Below the pieces are notes generated by a model. The model saw nothing but the letters and a program-made list of their open reading frames with translations. It had not been told where the DNA came from and did not search any database. A DNA stretch of 64,000 bases, taken from NCBI GenBank assembly GCA_049414625.1, contig JBMSAU010000110.1:1-64000 (forward strand), written 5' to 3'. Below are positions 1 through 8,737 of the stretch, piece after piece. The position numbers were made by a program, and so were the translations under genes. The stretch's first letter is position 1. Each line of letters opens with the position of its first letter. The stretch comes from WYEG01 sp049414625 (GTDB lineage Bacteria; Desulfobacterota; Thermodesulfobacteria; Thermodesulfobacteriales; Thermodesulfobacteriaceae).

Positions 1-515
1 CGCCAGTCTATGTGTTCTGCGATCCATCCCCCAAGGGTAGGACCCAGGGCGGGTGCAAAGCTAACACCCAAGCCATAAATGCCCATCGCCAGCCCCCTCT
101 TTTCTGGTGCGTAGGCAGAAAAGAGCATAGCTTCCGCACTGACAATTATTAGGGACTCTCCAAAGCCTTGAAACACCCTTGCGGTGATCATCCACTCCAA
201 ATTCTGGGCGTTGCCCGCAAAAAAGGAGGAGGTGGTAAACAGAAAGAGCCCGGCGATAAATACCTTCTTTAACCCCACCTTTGTTTCCAACCACTCTACC
301 AGCATTATGGCAGTGGCTGCGGCGGTCATGTATGAGGTGATCACCCACTGCACCCCATAGAGGTCTGTGGATAAAGGTGCCATCAGCTTTGGCACTATAA
401 TATCCACGATGGTGGTGTCCAAAATAGCCATAAACACCCCCACCATCAAAGAAAAGGTCAAAAAGACCCGCTGGGCGGTGCTTAGGCTTTCATGAAGTGG
501 CTTTTCCTCCATCAT
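1..515 (-). CDS. Drug-efflux MFS transporter, DHA2 (EmrB/QacA) type, N-terminal part
   Basis: Inner-membrane proton-driven multidrug exporter, cut by the left window edge so that only the first roughly 170 residues are seen. The visible part has a short cytoplasmic head, then hydrophobic segments, the family phrase QWVITSYM near the second helix and the GPTLGGWI glycine motif of drug antiporters. ATG at 515 overlaps the TGA of the adaptor gene by four bases; a second ATG follows at once. It is the last visible gene of a minus-strand efflux operon and should work with the EmrA-like adaptor and a TolC channel from the same operon. The family call is firm; the substrate is unknown. Confidence 0.85.
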   Translation of the reverse strand, partial: MMEEKPLHESLSTAQRVFLTFSLMVGVFMAILDTTIVDIIVPKLMAPLSTDLYGVQWVITSYMTAAATAIMLVEWLETKVGLKKVFIAGLFLFTTSSFFAGNAQNLEWMITARVFQGFGESLIIVSAEAMLFSAYAPEKRGLAMGIYGLGVSFAPALGPTLGGWIAEHIDW

Positions 516-1633
516 TGCCTCCTGATCTCCACCCTTCCGCCCATGCCCACCCGAAGGAGTTTTTTGTCCTCATCTTTTAGCTTGATCTTAACGGGAATCC
601 TCTGAACGACCTTGGTAAATTCCCCCGCAGAAACATCCCTTGGAGCCAAGGCAAAGGTGGCAGCGGAAGCTGGGCTTATTTCCTCCACCTCTCCCTCAAG
701 GACCAAGCCCGGGTAGGCATCAAGCCTAACATAAGCCTTGCTCCCCTTTTGCACACCCTTTAGCTTTGTCTCTTCTAAAAGCACCTCCACATAAAGGCTG
801 TCTAAGTTTATAACGCTAAAGGCAGGCTGACCGGGTCTTACCAAATCCCCCACGCTTATGAACCTCTTGGCTACTACCCCATCAAAGGGTGCCCTAAGCT
901 TTGTGTATTCAAGGTTTCTCTTGGCTAACTCTCTCTGCCTTTCTAAGGCGGAAATCTCCCCATCCAAAACCTCCAACTGTTTTTGAAGCTCCTGAACCCT
1001 TCCTAGGGATGCTCTTGCGGTGCTTACGCCCACCATAGCCCTCCTTTTGGCAGTTTGAAGCTCCTCTATGGACTTTTCTAAGGCTTTTTTCCTCTCAAGC
1101 ATCACCCTATAGTTGGTGTCTATCTCTTCGTACCTTCTTTGAGGAATGAGCCCTTTATCCAAAAGCTCCTTGAACCTCTCCCTGTCCCTTTTCAAAAGCT
1201 CCAACTGGGCTTCAACCTCCCTTTTTTGACTCAGAAGGGTCTCTTCCCTTTTTGCAAGCTCTTCAAAAGCTAAGTAGGAGCTTTCCACACCCAAACTCAA
1301 CTCCTTTGAGACCCTGTTTATCTCAAGTTGCAAGGCAGACCTTTTTGCTCTGAGGGACTTTATCTTTTCCTCCAAGGCTTCCACCTGAAGCTTGTAATCC
1401 TCCGGTTCAATTTCTGCCAGCACTTCACCCGCCTTCACAAAATCTCCCAGATCCTTGTATATTTTTACAACCCTGCCAGATACCTGAAAGGCTAAGGTTG
1501 CCATCTGGTCTGCCTTTACAAAGACCGCATCGCTAACTGCATATTCCATTCTGTGCTTGACCCACCGCACCGCATAGACAACAAAAAGAAGACTTACAAG
1601 CACCAAAAGGGCTACGCCCAAAGTCTTTCTCAT
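512..1633 (-). CDS. HlyD/EmrA-family membrane fusion protein
   Basis: Periplasmic adaptor of 373 residues linking the MFS exporter to an outer-membrane channel. One N-terminal membrane anchor (about residues 5-22) is followed by a split biotinyl-lipoyl domain (VSGRVVKIYKDLGDFVKAGEVL near residue 50, partner half LRAPFDGVVAKRFISVGDLV near 245), a long Lys/Glu/Arg-rich coiled coil between the halves (about 75-235) and a C-terminal beta-barrel. Start overlaps the upstream TolC-like gene by four bases and its stop overlaps the MFS start, so translation is probably coupled. Confidence 0.9.
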   Translation of the reverse strand: MRKTLGVALLVLVSLLFVVYAVRWVKHRMEYAVSDAVFVKADQMATLAFQVSGRVVKIYKDLGDFVKAGEVLAEIEPEDYKLQVEALEEKIKSLRAKRSALQLEINRVSKELSLGVESSYLAFEELAKREETLLSQKREVEAQLELLKRDRERFKELLDKGLIPQRRYEEIDTNYRVMLERKKALEKSIEELQTAKRRAMVGVSTARASLGRVQELQKQLEVLDGEISALERQRELAKRNLEYTKLRAPFDGVVAKRFISVGDLVRPGQPAFSVINLDSLYVEVLLEETKLKGVQKGSKAYVRLDAYPGLVLEGEVEEISPASAATFALAPRDVSAGEFTKVVQRIPVKIKLKDEDKKLLRVGMGGRVEIRRQ

Positions 1634-2898
1634 GGCTCCACCTCAAGCCCGGAAGCTATTAAAAGCCTGTAGTATTGCTTAAGAAACTGGTAGTAAGCAA
1701 TTACACTATCTACCCTCGCCTTGGTTAAGCTGGCTTCCGCTTCCAAAAGCTCCCTCTGGCTTATTATTTGATTGGCATACTGCTCTTTAGAAAGCTCAAA
1801 GAACTTTTCCGCAAAAGCCAGGGCAGATTGGGCAACCTTTAGGTTGTCTTGGGCAACCAACAGCTCCTCGTAAGCCCTCTTTACCTCAAGCTGGACCTTA
1901 TCCAGTAGGTCTTCATACTCTTTTTGTGCCTTCAGCTCCAAAGCACCAAAGGAGAGTTCTTGATAGTATGGTCTTACACCCTGAAAGCTCAGGGCAACGC
2001 CACCCACAATACCAAATACACCCTTTGGTTTTATGTTGGGATTTTGGTCTGAGTAAATATAAACTCCCTCCACAAAGAGCTTTGGGAAAAACTGGCTTCT
2101 GGCAATGCCCCTTTGTGCCCTAAAGGCTTCTATGGCTTGCCTCTGTGCCTTGAGAATGTTTCTTTCCCTTGCCCTCTGCAAGTAGAACTCCAAAGGTTTA
2201 ACATCCACCACTACCTTAGGCTCTTCCAAGTTCAAAAGTTCTTCCTCGGGTATGCCAGAAAGTCTGGAGAGGTTTGCCAGGGCAACCCTGTAGTCTCCCC
2301 GTGCCTTTCTTAGGTCCCTTTCCACCTCCGCCAGACGCACCTTTGCCTGCAGAACATCCGTTATGGCAACGAGCCCTTTCTGATAGAAGGCTTCTGCGGT
2401 TTGAACCTGAAGCAAAATCGCAGACCTCTGTTTCTCTATGGCGGAAACCACACCCTTTGCGGAGAGCACATCCAGGTATGCGGAGATCACATCAAACTTC
2501 AGGCTTTCCACCTTCTCTTTCAGTAAAAATTCCTTGCTTTTTAGGTTTGCGCTTGCCAAGGCAACGGAAAAGTTTCTGGCGAACCCATCAAAGACCGTAT
2601 ATCTGAGCCCCGCCTGAAAGGTATGATAAGACCTTTTGGCACTTTCCACCTGCAATCCGCTGAAGATGGGTATGTTGAAGGTCTGCTTTTCAAAGTTGTA
2701 GGTGTAGGTGTATGTAAAAAAGAACTCGGGCAGAAAGAGCTGTTTTTCTGCGGAAAGTGACAGAGTGGCAGACCGTAACTCTTGCTTTAGGGCTGAAAGT
2801 TCAGGGTTTTTCTCCAAAGCCCTTTGAATAACCTCAGACAACCCTATTGCCCAAGCTTGATGGATTAGAAAAACCAAAGAAACAAAAATTCTAAACAT
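1630..2898 (-). CDS. TolC-family outer-membrane efflux channel (first of two)
   Basis: Outer-membrane factor of 422 residues. It has a signal peptide ending near residue 17, two internally similar halves, long helical segments (KSKEFLLKEKV, DLLDKVQLEVKRAYEELLVAQDN) and the typical VAQSALAFAEKFFELSKEQY phrase of the second half. Overlaps the TetR gene by eight bases upstream and the EmrA-like gene by four downstream. Its position suggests it serves the EmrA/EmrB-like pair. It is clearly a different protein from the other TolC homologue at 3469-4701. Confidence 0.88.
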   Translation of the reverse strand: MFRIFVSLVFLIHQAWAIGLSEVIQRALEKNPELSALKQELRSATLSLSAEKQLFLPEFFFTYTYTYNFEKQTFNIPIFSGLQVESAKRSYHTFQAGLRYTVFDGFARNFSVALASANLKSKEFLLKEKVESLKFDVISAYLDVLSAKGVVSAIEKQRSAILLQVQTAEAFYQKGLVAITDVLQAKVRLAEVERDLRKARGDYRVALANLSRLSGIPEEELLNLEEPKVVVDVKPLEFYLQRARERNILKAQRQAIEAFRAQRGIARSQFFPKLFVEGVYIYSDQNPNIKPKGVFGIVGGVALSFQGVRPYYQELSFGALELKAQKEYEDLLDKVQLEVKRAYEELLVAQDNLKVAQSALAFAEKFFELSKEQYANQIISQRELLEAEASLTKARVDSVIAYYQFLKQYYRLLIASGLEVEP

Positions 2899-3472
2899 TT
2901 TTTAGCCCCCTAAAGAGCACCTTCACACCCTCTTGGGCTAAGCCTTTCACCCTCTCCAAGTCTGGCTCTCTTTCCCTAAAAACATACTCAAGCACCAACA
3001 TTCTCAAAAAACCCGCATACAAATTAACTATATTTTCTGCGTTTTTGTAGGTTATCTCTCCCCTTTGAATAGCCCTATCCACCATTTTAGTTAGCATTTC
3101 CCTCAAGTGGGCTACTTTGGTGTAATAAAGCTCCCTAAATTCTTCATTGGTTCCCACCAGTTGGAAAAGAAAAATCTGGGCTATATGCCTGTTTTGGTAT
3201 ATGTCCTCCAAAAAAACCTTGGCATATTCTACCAGTGCATCCTCCAAGGGTAAGTCCCTCTCCAAAAAACCCTCCAACCTTTTCACAATGTTTAAATGCA
3301 TCTCTTCCACCAAGCTTTTAAAGAGCTCCTCTTTGCTTTTGAAGTAAAAGTAGAAGGTGCCCTTGGAGAACCCCGCACTCTCTACAATGTCCTCCACACT
3401 GGTGGCGTAATAACCCTTTTGGGAAAAGAGTATCTTTGCAGATTCAAGGAGCCTTTCCCTGGCAGAACTCAT
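2891..3472 (-). CDS. TetR/AcrR-family transcriptional repressor
   Basis: DNA-binding repressor of 193 residues. The N-terminal helix-turn-helix (SVEDIVESAGFSKGTFYFYF, about residues 25-44) is the TetR signature; the helical C-terminal ligand pocket is family-typical. It lies in the middle of the efflux operon with overlaps on both sides, so it is co-transcribed with the pumps. It most likely binds the inverted repeat in front of the operon (about 5768-5783), giving autoregulated, drug-inducible efflux. Start is ATG, overlapping the preceding TolC gene by four bases. Confidence 0.9.
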   Translation of the reverse strand: MSSARERLLESAKILFSQKGYYATSVEDIVESAGFSKGTFYFYFKSKEELFKSLVEEMHLNIVKRLEGFLERDLPLEDALVEYAKVFLEDIYQNRHIAQIFLFQLVGTNEEFRELYYTKVAHLREMLTKMVDRAIQRGEITYKNAENIVNLYAGFLRMLVLEYVFREREPDLERVKGLAQEGVKVLFRGLKNV

Positions 3473-4701
3473 TGGGTCAGCCTCTCCAAGCTTGCTATGG
3501 AGGAGTTATACTGATAAAGAAGAAGATAGTAGTTTGCCAAGAGGTTGTTGTAGTTTGCCCTTGCCTCCAAGACCTCCAACTGACTGCCCACTCCCAGTCT
3601 GTATCTTTCGGTGGATAGCCTTAAGCCCTCCTTGGCAAATTCCAACGCGCTCTGCACTGCCTTTATTTGAGCCTTGAGGGAATTTATGGAAAGTAGTGTG
3701 CTCCTTAACCTTGCCTTAAGGTCGTACTCTAATTGCAATAGGTTTTCTCTCTGTTTGAGAAGGTCTATCTCAGCTACCGATATTTCCGCTTTCCTTGAAA
3801 AGCCATCAAAGATCAGGTAGTTAACGCTCACTCCAAAGGAGTAGCCCTTTAGCAGTTCAGTACTTCCAAAGAAAAACCTCCTCCCAGTGAACAGCTGATA
3901 GTTAGCAAAGCCATTTACTGTGGGAAAGTTTTGTGCCTTTTTTAATTCCACCGTACCCTGTGCCAACTCTACCAACTTTTTAGCAACTCTGAGTGTGGAG
4001 TTTTTCTCTTTTAAAGTTTGTAAAAGCTCTTCCTCCTTGAGACTAAACTCCTTCATCTCCAATGTGCCTTCCGGTTCCACATCTCCCTCAAGCTTTAAAA
4101 GTGCCTTAAAGTCCTCCAAAGCCTTCAGGTAATCCGCCCTTGCCTGCTCAAGCTGAGCCCTTGCCTGCTCAAGCTGGGACTGTGCCCTCAACAGCTCTAC
4201 CTTAGGCACCACTCCCGCAGAAAACTTGGCAGAGACTACTTTGTAGTTCTCCTCCCAGTAAGCAAGGTTCTCCTCTTGAAGCTTTATGAGTGCCTTTCTG
4301 TATAGGAGCCCATAGAATAGGTCCTTCACTTGACTTTCCAACGTCCTTTGCACGTCCTCTTTGATAAGGCTCTGAAGTTCCCTTTGGATGTTTGCCAGTT
4401 TTATAAGTTCAAAGACCTGTTTGTTAAAGATGGTCTGGTTTAGCTGGAGGACTGCGCTGTGCCTGTTGTTGGGTATAGTTCCCAAGGCTAAGTCCTGCCC
4501 AAAGTAGGTGTAGCTATAGGAGATGCTTACCTGCGGTAGAATGTTAGCCCTTGCCCTCTTAATCTCTTCTTCCGCCTTTTTTATGTCCAGCCCTGAGAGC
4601 CTTATCTGGTTTGCCCTCTCTTTGGCAAGCTCAAGGGCTTGCTCTAAGGTAATAGCCCTAGCAAAGCCCAAAACCAAAAGCAAAAGTACTATTACCCTCA
4701 C
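3469..4701 (-). CDS. TolC-family outer-membrane efflux channel (second of two)
   Basis: Outer-membrane factor of 410 residues starting at GTG that overlaps the TGA of the upstream adaptor. Signal peptide in residues 1-16 (hydrophobic core, ending AxA). Two helical repeats with SQLEQARAQLEQARADYLKAL near residue 180 and ALEFAKEGLRLSTERYRLGVG near 345 are characteristic. Its neighbour upstream is an AcrA-type adaptor, so the pair may form an outer assembly independent of the EmrAB-like one. No RND pump is visible to complete it. Confidence 0.88.
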   Translation of the reverse strand: MRVIVLLLLVLGFARAITLEQALELAKERANQIRLSGLDIKKAEEEIKRARANILPQVSISYSYTYFGQDLALGTIPNNRHSAVLQLNQTIFNKQVFELIKLANIQRELQSLIKEDVQRTLESQVKDLFYGLLYRKALIKLQEENLAYWEENYKVVSAKFSAGVVPKVELLRAQSQLEQARAQLEQARADYLKALEDFKALLKLEGDVEPEGTLEMKEFSLKEEELLQTLKEKNSTLRVAKKLVELAQGTVELKKAQNFPTVNGFANYQLFTGRRFFFGSTELLKGYSFGVSVNYLIFDGFSRKAEISVAEIDLLKQRENLLQLEYDLKARLRSTLLSINSLKAQIKAVQSALEFAKEGLRLSTERYRLGVGSQLEVLEARANYNNLLANYYLLLYQYNSSIASLERLTQ

Positions 4702-5747
4702 TGCTTTATCTCCACCGCAACACCTTCCCTAAGCAAGAAGGCGTTATCTAAGGCTATTTGATCTCCATCCTTAAGGTCTGCCTTGATGTACGCCTTTCCA
4801 TCCTCCTGCCTTAGGACCTGTACCTCAACTGGCATAACCTTTTGTCCCTCCACCTTCCACACGATCTTTTTGGTTCCCCTCAGAACAACAGCCCTCTCGG
4901 GAACTACAAAGGCAGAAACCTTTTGGGTGGGCAGTTTAACCAAAGCATACATGCCCGGCTTTATCAGGTTCTCTCTGTTATCCACCAGTGCCTTTAGGGT
5001 CAAAAGCCTGCTCTGGTCTGCGGTGGGGGACACAAAGACGACTCTTCCCTTCACCGTTCCCACACCCTCCACCTCCAAATCCACCATTTTACCCACCTTA
5101 CCAAAGGCTACCAGCTCCTGAGGAATCTGAAAGACCACCCTCAGAGGGTTCAAGGATACAAGCCTGAAGGTTTGAGACTGGGGAGTTATATAGTCTCCCA
5201 CACTTACAAAACGCTGGGCAATGTAGCCAGAAAAGGGTGCCCTAAGGACAGTCTTTGAAACCATAAGCTGGGCGTTGGCTATTTGGGAATTTATGACTTT
5301 CAAAAGCTCCTCCTGAGCCCTCAGCTGTGCCAAGGCGTTGTCATACTCCTCCTTTGCAATCAACTCCTTCTCAAAGAGCATCCTTCTTCTCTCGACTATA
5401 GCCTTCTGGTTCTCGTAGTTAACCTTTGCCTGAGAGAGCTGTGCCTGAAGCTGTCTGAGGGTGTTTTCGTACTCGGATGGGTCTATCTTCAAAAGGGGCT
5501 GTCCTTTCCTTACAAAGGCACCCTCTTCCACATAAAGCTGGGCAACCCTCCCGCTTACCTCTGGCTTAAGAACTATATCCTGAGGAGACTCAAAGTAGCC
5601 CTTTGTGGTGTAATACTCCTCCACCTCCTGGCTTGAGACTGTGTAGGTGGTTATTACCACAGGTTTTTGTGTTCTTTGCTCCTGAGATTTTTGTTCCTTT
5701 TTACCGCAGGCAAACAAAAAGACCAAGCTTAGAAGAAGTGCCCACAT
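4698..5747 (-). CDS. AcrA-type periplasmic adaptor lipoprotein (RND efflux MFP)
   Basis: Membrane fusion protein of 349 residues. From ATG 5747 the N-terminus is a lipoprotein signal with an LFAC lipobox (Cys14), so it is probably anchored in the inner membrane. It has two lipoyl half-motifs (SGRVAQLYVEEGAFVRKGQP and VLRAPFSGYIAQRFVSVGDY) around a coiled coil, then beta-barrel and membrane-proximal domains. A TTG at 5756 is an alternative start, but it would leave only one base between the start and the -10 box, so ATG 5747 is preferred. First gene of the operon. The cognate RND pump is absent here. Confidence 0.85.
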   Translation of the reverse strand: MWALLLSLVFLFACGKKEQKSQEQRTQKPVVITTYTVSSQEVEEYYTTKGYFESPQDIVLKPEVSGRVAQLYVEEGAFVRKGQPLLKIDPSEYENTLRQLQAQLSQAKVNYENQKAIVERRRMLFEKELIAKEEYDNALAQLRAQEELLKVINSQIANAQLMVSKTVLRAPFSGYIAQRFVSVGDYITPQSQTFRLVSLNPLRVVFQIPQELVAFGKVGKMVDLEVEGVGTVKGRVVFVSPTADQSRLLTLKALVDNRENLIKPGMYALVKLPTQKVSAFVVPERAVVLRGTKKIVWKVEGQKVMPVEVQVLRQEDGKAYIKADLKDGDQIALDNAFLLREGVAVEIKQ

Positions 5748-5757
5748 GTTGGGCAAA

Positions 5758-5790
5758 ATTATAACATACCGACCAGTCAGTCAATTAAGC
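5758..5790 (-). promoter_or_regulatory. Efflux operon promoter with TetR-type operator
   Basis: On the minus strand a TTGACT box precedes a TATAAT box (5758-5763) by about 15 bases. Between them lies an imperfect inverted repeat of GACTGACTGGTCGGT type (about 5768-5783), the kind of operator TetR/AcrR proteins bind. Its placement between -35 and -10 fits steric repression by the TetR encoded in the operon. The expected start of transcription is only a few bases before ATG 5747, so the leader would be very short. The box overlaps the stop codon of the phosphatase gene. Confidence 0.6.
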
Positions 5791-6415
5791 GTAAAAGCTC
5801 TTTTGGATGGTCCAAATGATAGTCCGGTGGGCTCTGGGGGGTTTTGTATCCCCAACGGGCATGGGCGGTTAGCATGCCAGCCCTCCTTCCTGCCAGAATA
5901 TCGTTTTCTGAGTCTCCCACCATCAGGCCAAGTTCAGGAGGAACCTCCAGACGCTTGGCTATTTCCAACAGGGGCAAGGGGGAAGGCTTTTTCTCCGGTA
6001 ATAGGTCCGCACCCAGCACCTCGTCAAAGTAGTGGAGCATCTTCAGCCTTTTTAGCACCTCCAGAGTTATGGCGTGGGGCTTGTTGGTAGCAACAGCTAA
6101 AAGGATTCCCCTTTCCTTCAGGCTCTCCAAGGTCTCCATCACTCCTTCGTAGGGCTTGGTGTGTATTACGGGCTCTGAAATGTAGTAGTGTAAAAACCTC
6201 TCCAGAGCCTCTTCTAACCCCTGCCCCTGAAAGAAGTTTGCCAAGAGGCTTCGGGCACCGTCTCCTATGTTCTTTTTAACCTCATCGGCGGGCACATCCT
6301 TGCCCTTGAGCTCTCTATAAACACGACCCACATGGAGGGCTATGTCCTCCGCAGAGTCAATGAGCGTGCCATCAAGGTCAAAGATCACCAACCTTATGTT
6401 GCACAGCTTTCGCAT
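5777..6415 (-). CDS. gph: HAD-family phosphoglycolate phosphatase-like enzyme
   Basis: Haloacid dehalogenase hydrolase of 212 residues. Motif I IFDLDGTLIDS (Asp13 nucleophile, Asp15 acid), motif II Thr in VATNKP (about residue 105), the conserved Lys region PEKKPSP and motif IV VGDSENDILAGRRAGM are all present with a helical cap inserted after motif I, as in phosphoglycolate phosphatases. It would remove 2-phosphoglycolate made during DNA repair or carbon fixation. Start ATG overlaps the end of nrdA by 22 bases, so it is translated from the nrdA message. Substrate assignment within HAD is by resemblance only. Confidence 0.75.
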   Translation of the reverse strand: MRKLCNIRLVIFDLDGTLIDSAEDIALHVGRVYRELKGKDVPADEVKKNIGDGARSLLANFFQGQGLEEALERFLHYYISEPVIHTKPYEGVMETLESLKERGILLAVATNKPHAITLEVLKRLKMLHYFDEVLGADLLPEKKPSPLPLLEIAKRLEVPPELGLMVGDSENDILAGRRAGMLTAHARWGYKTPQSPPDYHLDHPKELLRLID

Positions 6416-8697
6416 TCCTCTATGTCTGTTATGGACTTACTCCTACAATAATACACAGTCTTTAGCCCAAGTTCCCAAGCCAAGGTGTAAAGCCTTGAGA
6501 GGGTAGGACCGTCTATCCTTTCAGGGTCAATAAACAGGTTCAAGCTTTGGGCTTGGTCTATCCACTTTTGACGCTCCGCCGCAGCACGGATGATCCACTC
6601 TTGGTCTATGTTATAGGCGGATTTGTAGTGCCAGTAGTATTTATCCACCTCGGGCGGAACTTGAGGCAAAATGCCCGACATGTTTTCCTCTTTGTAGAAC
6701 TTGGCAAAGATCGGGTCTATGGAAGGAGTGGCACCTACTATCAAGGAAGTAGAACCAGTAGGCATGAGGGCAAGCAGATATGCATTTCTCATTCCATTCA
6801 TTTTAACCTCCTCTGCCAATCTTATCCAATCAAAGTTGTTTCCGTTTTCCTGAGAAAGCCTTTGGTTTTCTTCTGGCGTCCTTCCAAAGAATATGCCCTT
6901 ACTCCAGTCGGACCCATCAAAAAGCGGATATTTGCCTCTTTCCTTGGCAAGTTCCATTGAACCCTTTATGGCATAATAAGCTATCCTTTCAAAGAGGCTG
7001 CTGGCGAACCTCAGGTGCTGGTCTGACTCCCAAGGAATTCCGTTTTTCACAAGGCAGTAGTGGTAGTTGCTTACTCCTATGCCTATGGCTCTGTAGCGTT
7101 TGTTGGTATATTCCGCTTCCTTTATGGCATAGTAGTTGATAGATATAACATTGTCAAGCATCCTGACCAATATTGGCACCACTCTCTCAAGGTCTTCTTT
7201 TGTGTAGACTTTGCCAAGGTTGATAGAGCCAAGGTTGCATACAACCACATCTCCTGACTTCTTCTTATGGGTGATTATGCCTGTCTCTGGGTCAAGGTGT
7301 TCTTCTATGTGTGTGGTCACGGACATATTTTGCACTATCTCGTGGCAAAGATTGGACGAGTAGATCATACCGCAATGCTTGTTAGGATTTAGTCTGTTGG
7401 TAGTGTCTCTGAAGAAGATGTAAGGCTCTCCTGTTTCAAATATCACTGTCAAGAGTCTCTTCCATAGCTCAAAGGCATCCACTTCTTTTTTGGTGTTTGG
7501 CGGAAGTTCTCTCTCAAGCCTTTCATAAAGCTCTTCAAACTCTTGACCGTAGAAGTCCTCCAGGTTTTTGCCGTCTTTTACATTCTTGCAGTAATAGGGA
7601 TCAAAGAGCGTCCACTTTTGTCTGTTTTTCAGTCTTTTCATAAACAGGTCTGGTATGGATATGGCAGGATGTATGTCGTGAGCCTTCTTTCTCTCATCTC
7701 CTACATTGGTTTTGACCTCCAGAAAGTCCAACACATCCTTATGCCATATGTCAAGAGTTATGGATGCGGAGCCTTTCCTCATGCCAAGCTGGTCCACATA
7801 CACCATCACATCGTTGAGAATTTTAACCACAGGTAAAACACCAGAGCTTGCTCCTTTGAACTTCCTTATAGGAGAACCTGTAGCTCTAATTTTGCCAAGG
7901 TATATACCAAGACCTCCTGCAAACTTGGATATTTGTCCTGCCTTTTGCACGTTGTCAAAGATATCATAAAGGTCATCATCTACTGTTAAAACAAAACAAG
8001 AAGAAAGTTGACTATGTTGTCTTCTTGCATTCATAAGTGTAGGAGTTGCCAGAGAGATTTCATGGTTTGACATAAGGTCATAAAAGAGTTTTGCATATTT
8101 TAGCCTTTCCTCCTTCTTTTCAGGAATAGCCAAAGTCATAGCAATAAGCATATACATCTCTTGTGGAAGCTCTATAACATTTCCATTCTCATCCCTTACT
8201 AAATACCTATCGTAGAGTACTTTTATACCCGTATAGTTGAAAAGAAGGTCTCTGTCTGGATTTATGTAGCTGGCAAGAGTATCAAACTCTTCTTTGGAGT
8301 ATTCCCTTAGCAAATACTCACCGTATATACCTCTGTCTGTGTAGGTCTTCACAAGAGTGTAAAAGCTTTCTGGATTGTAAGGCTTGTATTTACCATTTAT
8401 CTTGTCTTTTACCTTATAACCTCTTATATGTCCCACATCCTTATAAAGATCGTAAAGAAGAAGTCTTGCTGCCACATACTGCCAATCTGGATTTTGTGGA
8501 GATACCTTTTCCGCGGCAGTTCTGATAAGCAATTGCTGAATTTCCTTGGTGGTGATGCCATCTCTGAACTGTATCTGTGCGTCCATCTCGAGCTCAAGAG
8601 GGTCAACTCTAAGCCCATTGCAAGCAAAATTGACAATAGATCTGATTTTATTAATTGATAATGATTCTATATAACCAGTTCGTTTTATAACTCTCAT
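6394..8697 (-). CDS. nrdA: Ribonucleoside-diphosphate reductase, large (alpha) subunit
   Basis: Class I reductase alpha chain of 767 residues making deoxynucleotides. Order: N-terminal ATP-cone (KRTGYIESLSINKIRS), catalytic barrel with SQLSSCFVL (redox Cys), the SSNLCHEI active-site Asn-Cys-Glu loop, the PTGSTSLIVG phosphate loop and the C-terminal CESCAT tail with a redox Cys pair. Length is normal. Odd: the first 20 codons (8641-8697) hold only about 14 G/C in 60 bases against 27 in the preceding 60, and the ATG is preceded by the viral class 2 signal AGC-N10-ATG (AGC at 8708-8710, minus strand). The 5' end may therefore be virus-derived or the element may have integrated here. Confidence 0.93.
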   Translation of the reverse strand: MRVIKRTGYIESLSINKIRSIVNFACNGLRVDPLELEMDAQIQFRDGITTKEIQQLLIRTAAEKVSPQNPDWQYVAARLLLYDLYKDVGHIRGYKVKDKINGKYKPYNPESFYTLVKTYTDRGIYGEYLLREYSKEEFDTLASYINPDRDLLFNYTGIKVLYDRYLVRDENGNVIELPQEMYMLIAMTLAIPEKKEERLKYAKLFYDLMSNHEISLATPTLMNARRQHSQLSSCFVLTVDDDLYDIFDNVQKAGQISKFAGGLGIYLGKIRATGSPIRKFKGASSGVLPVVKILNDVMVYVDQLGMRKGSASITLDIWHKDVLDFLEVKTNVGDERKKAHDIHPAISIPDLFMKRLKNRQKWTLFDPYYCKNVKDGKNLEDFYGQEFEELYERLERELPPNTKKEVDAFELWKRLLTVIFETGEPYIFFRDTTNRLNPNKHCGMIYSSNLCHEIVQNMSVTTHIEEHLDPETGIITHKKKSGDVVVCNLGSINLGKVYTKEDLERVVPILVRMLDNVISINYYAIKEAEYTNKRYRAIGIGVSNYHYCLVKNGIPWESDQHLRFASSLFERIAYYAIKGSMELAKERGKYPLFDGSDWSKGIFFGRTPEENQRLSQENGNNFDWIRLAEEVKMNGMRNAYLLALMPTGSTSLIVGATPSIDPIFAKFYKEENMSGILPQVPPEVDKYYWHYKSAYNIDQEWIIRAAAERQKWIDQAQSLNLFIDPERIDGPTLSRLYTLAWELGLKTVYYCRSKSITDIEECESCAT

Positions 8698-8710
8698 TCT
8701 TAGTTTTGCT
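8698..8710 (-). promoter_or_regulatory. Class 2 (AGC-N10-ATG) start signal in front of nrdA
   Basis: Reading toward nrdA, AGC is followed by ten bases and ATG, exactly as in the viral late-type genes, and no SD is present. If functional, viral late transcription would drive host nrdA. The motif is short, so chance occurrence cannot be excluded. Confidence 0.35.
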
Positions 8711-8737
8711 CAAAGCGTTCAGTAAGAACAAAAAAAG

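Noticed and set aside
1926..2606. Plus-strand open frames opposite the TolC gene
   Set aside because: They are shadows of a high-quality TolC gene and have no signal or recognisable product.
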